Shown here one piece after another: positions 38,425 through 43,039 of a stretch of DNA of 43,039 bases. The notes under the pieces are model-generated. The model was not told where the DNA came from. It saw nothing but the letters and a program-made list of their open reading frames with translations, and made no database searches. The position numbers were made by a program, and so were the translations under genes. The number at the start of each line of letters is the position of its first letter. Position 1 is the stretch's first letter. The DNA is taken from the IMG/VR virus record IMGVR_UViG_3300032271_000084, positions 1 through 43,039 of that record; one strand, 5' to 3'. The DNA is from a virus.

Positions 38425-40362
38425 ATGACCATCCCGCTGTTCGCAGCTATTGACGTTGAAACAACACTCAACGGCAATGAAGAAATAGGACTAGCTCATC
38501 CTATGAGCCCCGATAACAGGGTAGTGCTATACGGCATTACCAACAGCATCGGTGTTCCTCTTACAACTGACAGTTCCAAAACTTTTAAATTGGCTATAGC
38601 TGACTTTATAGGAACAGGTGTTACTTATTGTGGTCACAACATATCGTTTGATTTGTTGTACTTGTATCGAGAGAGTTCTGCTCTTAAAGAAGTATTTCAA
38701 TGCAGTAAGATTTGGGATACACAATTAGCTGAATACATTCTTACTGGACAGCGCAGCAAGTGGTCTAGTTTGGATGAATTGTCTGTCAAGTACAACTTGC
38801 CAGTCAAAGACGACAAGATTAAAGCTTACTTTCAAGCTGGTCTTGGTTCTGACAAAATACCAAAAGAAGAACTAGAGCCGTATCTCAAACAAGACCTTGA
38901 GAACACTTTTGTTATAGCAAATTTGCAATACGTAGAAGCTGAAAAGAATGGTCAGGTTGCACTAATACTGTCTCAAATGGAAGCACTACACGCAACCACA
39001 GAGATGATGTTTAACGGCTTACACATTGACAAGGCAGCGTTAGACTTGTACACCGTAGAGGTAGTTAACAAGTACGTGGATGTACAACTTGCTTTGACAG
39101 ACCTTGCAGCAGGACGAGTTGATGACATCAACAGTCCTAAGCAGTGGAGTCAATTCTTCTTTGGTGGAACCAAGAAGGTTAAAGTCAAAGAAGAAGTTGG
39201 TGTTTACAAGAACGGTAACACTAAGTACAAACTTGTAGAGAAAAGCATTAAGATTCCAGCGTTTATTAAGTACGTGCCTGACCCGGAGAAAGTGTCTGCA
39301 AAGACTGGTCAAGTAAGTGTTGATGATGCTGTTCTCAATGACATGTTGCTACATACAGTTGACGCTGTTGCAATTAGTTTGATTAAGAAGCTTTTGCAAT
39401 ACCGAGAGCTGTCTAAGCAACTATCAACGTATGTGCAAGGCTTAAGTAAACACATCATTGGTGACTTTATTCACGGCAAGCTTAACCACACAGCAACCGT
39501 CACAGGTCGTTTGTCTTCAACCAGCCCTAATTTACAAAATATAAGTAATAACCCCATCAAACAAATCTTTACTTCGAGGTATGATAGAGGTTTGATTGTT
39601 GAGGTAGACTTCAACCAATTAGAAGTTGTTGCTCTAGCACATGTTACTAAGGACAAGCAATTGACCAAAGACATCGGTGGTGGCGCAGACATTCACTCAG
39701 AGCTGTACAAAGACATGTTTGGCAAGTACCCAACTAAAGACGAACGTAAGCCTTTCAAAGCTAGGACGTTTCAGCTTATCTATGGTGCTGGAGCTAAGGC
39801 TATCAGCAAGCAAGCTGGATGTAGCCTAGACGAAGCCAAGAAGTTTATTGATGTCTTCTACACACGTTATCCACAAGTGGCAGATTGGCACAAGAACTTT
39901 GCAGCAGAAGTAGAGCGCAATGCTACCTACTCTAAAAACGCAGACGGACTAACAGAGAAAGTTAGGACGTACACACTACTTACAGAAACTGGTCGTAAAT
40001 TCTCATTCTCTGAGTACCACAACGAAAGTACTTGGTCTACAAGAACTTACAACTTTAGCCCTACAGAGCTTAAGAACTACCCAGTACAAGGATTAGCAAC
40101 AGGAGACATTGTTCCGCTTATGCTGGGCATTATTTTCCGTTTGCTAAAGAATAGGGATGACGTAAAGATGGTTAACACTATTCACGATTCCCTAATGTTC
40201 GATGTCAAAGGCGATTCTGCCGCTAACTTTATATTGGAGATTACAGACATACTTAAAGAAACAGACAAGTATTTTCAAAAGACTTTTAACAAGCCGCTAT
40301 CGCTGAAGCTCAATGCAGGCGCTAGTTATGGCCCCAATTGGTTCAACATGGAAGAAATGTAA
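38425..40362 (+). CDS. family A DNA polymerase with 3'-5' exonuclease, 645 aa
   Basis: The exonuclease domain has AIDVET (D10, E12), HNISFDLLYLY (D76) and a third-motif Asp157. The polymerase domain has motif A VEVDFNQLE (D395), motif B KPFKARTFQLIYGAG (K445, F449, Y453) and motif C TIHDS (H587, D588). Size fits T7-type phage polymerases (about 700 aa). Position 449 equals E. coli Pol I Phe762 and T7 Tyr526; this enzyme has Phe. An insert of charged residues (250-300) is not in the core. It replicates the phage genome with the helicase and primase. Confidence 0.93.
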   Translation: MTIPLFAAIDVETTLNGNEEIGLAHPMSPDNRVVLYGITNSIGVPLTTDSSKTFKLAIADFIGTGVTYCGHNISFDLLYLYRESSALKEVFQCSKIWDTQLAEYILTGQRSKWSSLDELSVKYNLPVKDDKIKAYFQAGLGSDKIPKEELEPYLKQDLENTFVIANLQYVEAEKNGQVALILSQMEALHATTEMMFNGLHIDKAALDLYTVEVVNKYVDVQLALTDLAAGRVDDINSPKQWSQFFFGGTKKVKVKEEVGVYKNGNTKYKLVEKSIKIPAFIKYVPDPEKVSAKTGQVSVDDAVLNDMLLHTVDAVAISLIKKLLQYRELSKQLSTYVQGLSKHIIGDFIHGKLNHTATVTGRLSSTSPNLQNISNNPIKQIFTSRYDRGLIVEVDFNQLEVVALAHVTKDKQLTKDIGGGADIHSELYKDMFGKYPTKDERKPFKARTFQLIYGAGAKAISKQAGCSLDEAKKFIDVFYTRYPQVADWHKNFAAEVERNATYSKNADGLTEKVRTYTLLTETGRKFSFSEYHNESTWSTRTYNFSPTELKNYPVQGLATGDIVPLMLGIIFRLLKNRDDVKMVNTIHDSLMFDVKGDSAANFILEITDILKETDKYFQKTFNKPLSLKLNAGASYGPNWFNMEEM

Positions 40363-40363
40363 A

Positions 40364-40888
40364 ATGGTAATGATGACAGGCGTTGTGGAAGCCGTATCCA
40401 CTAAAGATGTGACTACTAAGTTTGGTACAAAACCAACTTACTCCTTCAAAGTCAATGGAGGATGGATTAAATGTGGTTTCAAGAACCCCGGTGTTGACGT
40501 TGGTTACACTGTAGACTTTGATGGTGTTACAGGTACGTATGGTATAGAGACTAAGGCAGTCAACATTACTAGCCGTACAGCAGCACCAGCAGCAGCACCT
40601 AGTGCTACAGCAGCAGCACCAGCTAAAAGCTACGGTGGTAGCAGCTACAAAGAAAAAGTATTTCCTATTCCAGCATTGCACGGTGATCGTGCTATCGTTC
40701 GTCAGAACGCTCTAGCTCGTGCAACTGATCTGTACATTGCAGCTCGTGGTGCTAAGCCTTTTGAGTTGGAAGCAACCACCTTAGATGTAATCATTAAATT
40801 TGCTCGCAAGTTTGAGGCTTACACCGCAGGTGATCTAGATATGGCAGAAGCTATGTCTGAAAACTCACAAGAGGCTGTAGAATTTTAA
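40364..40888 (+). CDS. OB-fold, single-strand DNA-binding-like protein, 174 aa
   Basis: GGAAGAA lies 7 bases before ATG 40364. Residues 5-70 have the strand pattern of an OB fold (GVVEAVSTKDVTTKFGTKPTYSFKVNGGWIKCGFKNPGVDVGYTVDF). A Pro/Ala-rich linker (75-95) and a helical C-part follow, ending in acidic LDMAEAMSENSQEAVEF, as SSBs often do. It sits between polymerase and exonuclease genes, where an SSB is expected. I recall similar proteins annotated as ssDNA-binding in other phages. Other OB proteins are possible. Confidence 0.62.
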   Translation: MVMMTGVVEAVSTKDVTTKFGTKPTYSFKVNGGWIKCGFKNPGVDVGYTVDFDGVTGTYGIETKAVNITSRTAAPAAAPSATAAAPAKSYGGSSYKEKVFPIPALHGDRAIVRQNALARATDLYIAARGAKPFELEATTLDVIIKFARKFEAYTAGDLDMAEAMSENSQEAVEF

Positions 40889-40897
40889 TTGTTTTAC

Positions 40898-41043
40898 GGA
40901 AGCTGTTAAGCCAGCATTCGAGGATGTCAACGTAGGGAGTTTTCTGGCTTTCTGTCCTACCTAGTTGAAGACCAAATCGAAGCTTCCACCATATGGGTCA
41001 GAGGAGAAATCCTCTGGCCTATTGGACTGCGGTCTATGCCGCA
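40898..41043 (+). ncRNA. candidate structured RNA leader before the exonuclease gene
   Basis: No gene lies in 40889-41060. GGAAGCT (40898-40904) can pair with AGCTTCC (40981-40987). Within it, AAGCCAG (40908-40914) pairs with CTGGCTT (40944-40950), and GTAGGG (40932-40937) pairs with TCCTAC (40955-40960). These two cross, so together they form a pseudoknot. A second hairpin CAGAGGA-GAAA-TCCTCTG (40999-41016) has a GNRA loop, and TGCGG...CCGCA (41028-41043) follows. It could be a processed leader or a regulatory RNA. This rests only on base pairing by eye. Confidence 0.4.
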
Positions 41044-41060
41044 TAACCTAGAAAGTAAAC

Positions 41061-41810
41061 ATGAGATCATTAATTGATGGTGACATTGTGGTATACAGAG
41101 CCGCAGCGTCAGCAGAAGACGAAGAGCAATGGGTAGCCCTAGCTAGAGCCGATAAGCTTATGCAAGACATTCTAGAAGAGACTACAGCAGACAGCTACAG
41201 TGTGTACCTTACAGGTAGCGGTAACTTTCGTAGAGAAATAGCACCCAGCTATAAAGCTCAACGACCTGATGCTAGGCCCAAACATTGGCAAGCAGTACGA
41301 GAGTTCTTAGTAACACAGCACAAAGCTGTTATATGCAACGGGTTTGAGGCTGATGACCAACTAGGCATTGACCAAGACAAGACTCACAAATCAACAGTTA
41401 TTTGTTCGATTGACAAGGACTTGCTTCAGATACCCGGTAGGCACTACAACTTTGTCAAGAAGGTGTTCCAAGAAGTAACACATGATGAAGGTATCAAGTT
41501 TTTGTACGTACAAAGCCTTGTTGGAGATCGCAGTGACAACATCTTTGGTGTTCAGGGCATAGGCCCAGTCAAAGCTGCTAAAGCTTTAGACGGACTGCTT
41601 CCAGAAGAATACTACGACAAATGCAAATCTATGTACGACGATGAGGAACGCTTTCATCTCAACATGAAGCTACTCTACATCTGGCAAAAACCCAACGACA
41701 TATGGCAGCCGCCAACAACTGCGAAGCAGAACATCTCCGAGGAACGTACCCCCACGGGTACGAATCCGACGGAGCAGCACAACACAACCACAGAGGGCGG
41801 CAATGCCTAG
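41061..41810 (+). CDS. 5'-3' exonuclease, FEN / T7 gp6-like, 249 aa
   Basis: Metal-binding acids of the FEN family appear in order: LIDGDIV (D6, D8), YKAQR (64-68), GFEADDQ (E96, D98, D99) and CSIDKDLLQIPG (D118, D120). The helix-three-turn region is GDRSDNIFGVQGIGPVKAAKAL (D156, D159). The C-terminal 40 residues are low-complexity and probably disordered. It removes RNA primers or 5' flaps and may degrade host DNA. The gene overlaps the endonuclease gene by 8 bases. Confidence 0.88.
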   Translation: MRSLIDGDIVVYRAAASAEDEEQWVALARADKLMQDILEETTADSYSVYLTGSGNFRREIAPSYKAQRPDARPKHWQAVREFLVTQHKAVICNGFEADDQLGIDQDKTHKSTVICSIDKDLLQIPGRHYNFVKKVFQEVTHDEGIKFLYVQSLVGDRSDNIFGVQGIGPVKAAKALDGLLPEEYYDKCKSMYDDEERFHLNMKLLYIWQKPNDIWQPPTTAKQNISEERTPTGTNPTEQHNTTTEGGNA

Positions 41811-42204
41811 ACCAAAACGACACAACCCTTCTGGATATAGAAGCGGATTAGAAGTTAAGTTTCAAGCTGCTTGTGCAGCTAAAGGTTGGACTCTAGGATA
41901 CGAACAAGACAAGATCAAGTACGTAATCCCGGCAAACAACCACACCTACACACCTGACTTTACTGTTACTAAGAACGTCTACATAGAGACCAAAGGTCTA
42001 TGGACAGGAGCTGACAGAAAGAAAGCAGTGCTACTTAAACAACAGCATCCAGACATTAGCATTTTGTACGTGTTTCAACGTAACCAAGGGTTGTCTAAGA
42101 AGAGTACTACAACGTACTTGGATTGGGCTGCTAAGAACGGTTTGGAGGCGTGTGTGTTCTCAGACACAGCACACTGGACAGAGTACATCTTGAAACACAT
42201 TTGA
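41803..42204 (+). CDS. endonuclease I, T7 gp3-like Holliday-junction resolvase, 133 aa
   Basis: Catalytic residues E17 (RSGLEVKF), D52 (YTPDFTV), E62 and K64 (IETKG) have exactly the spacing of T7 endonuclease I (E20, D55, E65, K67). Length is close to T7's 149 aa. The enzyme cuts branched DNA, trimming replication and recombination intermediates before packaging and helping to degrade host DNA. It follows the exonuclease gene, as in other T7-type replication cassettes. Confidence 0.88.
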   Translation: MPRPKRHNPSGYRSGLEVKFQAACAAKGWTLGYEQDKIKYVIPANNHTYTPDFTVTKNVYIETKGLWTGADRKKAVLLKQQHPDISILYVFQRNQGLSKKSTTTYLDWAAKNGLEACVFSDTAHWTEYILKHI

Positions 42205-42209
42205 GTGAT

Positions 42210-42377
42210 ATGACTATTAAGCAAAACAAACAAAGCAAGTACCAGTCTTCGGAAGAACGACTTGCTAAAAAAGATTGGAGTAACCGTAAACAAGCTAACA
42301 AACAAAGAGTGTTATTGGAAGCTAAGAAAAAAGCTTTCCAGTACAAAGATTACTTAAAAGAAGATGAAAACTTATGA
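42210..42377 (+). CDS. small basic protein, 55 aa
   Basis: I start at ATG 42210, five bases after the previous stop, where the frame gives MTIKQNKQSKYQSSEERLAKKDW. The product is almost entirely charged and Gln/Lys-rich (NRKQANKQRVLLEAKKKAFQYKDYLKED), one probable helix. It could bind nucleic acid or be a small accessory to endonuclease I. Its end overlaps the MazG-like gene (ATGA). Function unknown. Confidence 0.55.
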   Translation: MTIKQNKQSKYQSSEERLAKKDWSNRKQANKQRVLLEAKKKAFQYKDYLKEDENL

Positions 42378-42688
42378 CCTATGCAGATATAGAGATGAAG
42401 ATTGTGCAGTGGGCTGAGGCCCGCAAGATTGTTCCTAATAGCACGCCAGCAACACAGTTGCTCAAAGCTATGAGCGAACTAGGTGAGCTAGCTGACGCTA
42501 CCATCAAGAATGATAAGCCGGGTATTGTGGATGGTGTTGGTGACGTAATGGTGTGCTTGGTAGCTTATTGTGCGTTGCATGACATCAACCTTGTTGGGTG
42601 TATGTACGCAGCTTACGACGAGATTAAACACCGCAAAGGTACGTTGTTGCCTAACGGAGTCTTTGTTAAGGAGAACGCATTGCTATGA
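42374..42688 (+). CDS. MazG-like NTP pyrophosphohydrolase, 104 aa
   Basis: All-alpha MazG/dUTPase-type pattern: LLKAMSELGELADATIKND (E35 and E38 of the ExxE motif), then VDGVGDVMVCLVAYCALHDINL (D53, D57). The second motif has DGVGD where ExxD is common, so one Glu is Gly. This variant occurs in other phage MazG proteins (recollection). The enzyme would hydrolyse nucleoside triphosphates or the alarmone pool to aid phage DNA synthesis. It overlaps both neighbours by 4 bases. Confidence 0.82.
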   Translation: MTYADIEMKIVQWAEARKIVPNSTPATQLLKAMSELGELADATIKNDKPGIVDGVGDVMVCLVAYCALHDINLVGCMYAAYDEIKHRKGTLLPNGVFVKENALL

Positions 42689-42951
42689 AACTTGACGCAG
42701 GCAATCCAAATCTGATGAAAAAAGCCATGCGGGTAAACACTATTACCCCGCTCAGTTCATTTGCTAAAACAACCGGCGATAAAGAGATACAAAAATACCG
42801 CACGGGGTATGTGCCGATAGAGAAAGAACCCGGCACAGCACTGCCACAATCACTAAATATTTGGGAGCAACCTGTTTACACACCAGATTACACTGGTTAC
42901 GTTCGCCCCGGCGCAGATGACCACCTGAAAATTAAAAGCAAGGGGATGTGA
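42685..42951 (+). CDS. hypothetical protein, 88 aa
   Basis: The frame starts in an ATGA overlap with the MazG-like gene and stops at TGA overlapping the next ATG. The product is Pro- and Lys-rich (ITPLSSFAKTTGDKEIQKYRTGYVPIEKEPGTALPQSLNIWEQP), with Tyr-Thr repeats (VYTPDYTGYVRPG), and looks unstructured. No family is recognised. Operon coupling supports it as a real gene. Confidence 0.6.
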   Translation: MKLDAGNPNLMKKAMRVNTITPLSSFAKTTGDKEIQKYRTGYVPIEKEPGTALPQSLNIWEQPVYTPDYTGYVRPGADDHLKIKSKGM

Positions 42952-43039
42952 TGACTAAAGATGTATTAAAAAAGCTGGCGGAGGTCACAGAAGAGCTGGG
43001 GCTGTACGCACAGCCAACGCAAGAGCTTGAAGCCTGCTG
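42951..43039 (+). CDS. small hypothetical protein running off the right edge, 29 aa visible
   Basis: The frame begins at ATG 42951 (GTGATG coupling) and reads MTKDVLKKLAEVTEELGLYA, continuing to an unfinished TG at the edge. If base 1 follows base 43039, the last codon becomes TGA and the gene is 29 aa. It is helical and charged, with no recognised domain. The same junction places the AAGGAG ribosome binding site of the gene at 19-171 right behind this stop. Confidence 0.55.
   Translation, partial: MTKDVLKKLAEVTEELGLYAQPTQELEAC

Overview
The window reads as a complete or near-complete genome of a virulent, short-tailed (podovirus-type) phage of a Gram-negative host. The evidence is a P22-type portal, two P22-type tail-hub proteins, three ejection proteins, a holin/lysozyme/small secreted protein lysis set, and a T7/Pol I-type replication set. 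GC content looks low-to-mid 40s percent by eye. I see no integrase, repressor, phage RNA polymerase, tRNA or CRISPR array. A freshwater/Burkholderiales-type host is only an impression. The two ends appear to join: the last gene runs off the right edge as TG, and base 1 supplies the A of a TGA stop, followed by a good ribosome binding site for the first gene. The window is therefore probably circularly permuted.

Layout. (1) 29.36-1.02 kb, minus strand, is one long late operon. In transcription order it holds three small basic proteins, small and large terminase, portal, a 71-aa protein, a phage GroES, scaffold, two virion proteins, major capsid protein, a terminator, virion proteins, a tail-fibre/tailspike cluster (20.1-15.3 kb), P22 gp4-like and gp10-like tail-hub proteins, three ejection proteins (the last 1401 aa), a PurD-like ATP-grasp enzyme, another fibre-like protein, lysozyme, a hidden 50-aa secreted Cys-rich protein, a membrane protein, a 3-TM-type holin and an HTH-metallophosphoesterase. 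(2) 29.36-30.51 kb is a gene-poor divergent control region. It has a palindromic operator-like block, facing promoters, a possible approximately 80-nt transcript ending in a terminator, C-tract repeats beside an A-rich stretch (origin candidate), and a GC-rich hairpin island. (3) 30.51-43.04 kb, plus strand, continuing through the join to 0.98 kb, is the early/replication operon. It holds many small unknown genes, a CobT-like VWA protein with an HExxH motif paired with a CobS-like AAA+ ATPase, separate primase and helicase, family-A DNA polymerase, an OB-fold/SSB-like protein, 5'-3' exonuclease, T7-type endonuclease I and a MazG-like protein. The two operons converge on a terminator at 1.0 kb.

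Primase, helicase, polymerase, SSB-like protein, exonuclease and endonuclease I would replicate and recombine the DNA. Terminase, portal, scaffold and capsid package it, helped by the phage GroES. The fibre/tailspike cluster gives host range, the ejection proteins deliver DNA, and the lysozyme/holin block releases progeny. The least explained parts are the VWA/AAA+ pair, the PurD homologue inside the virion operon, and a family of RNA hairpin leaders in front of plus-strand genes, including a 150-nt candidate structured RNA before the exonuclease gene.
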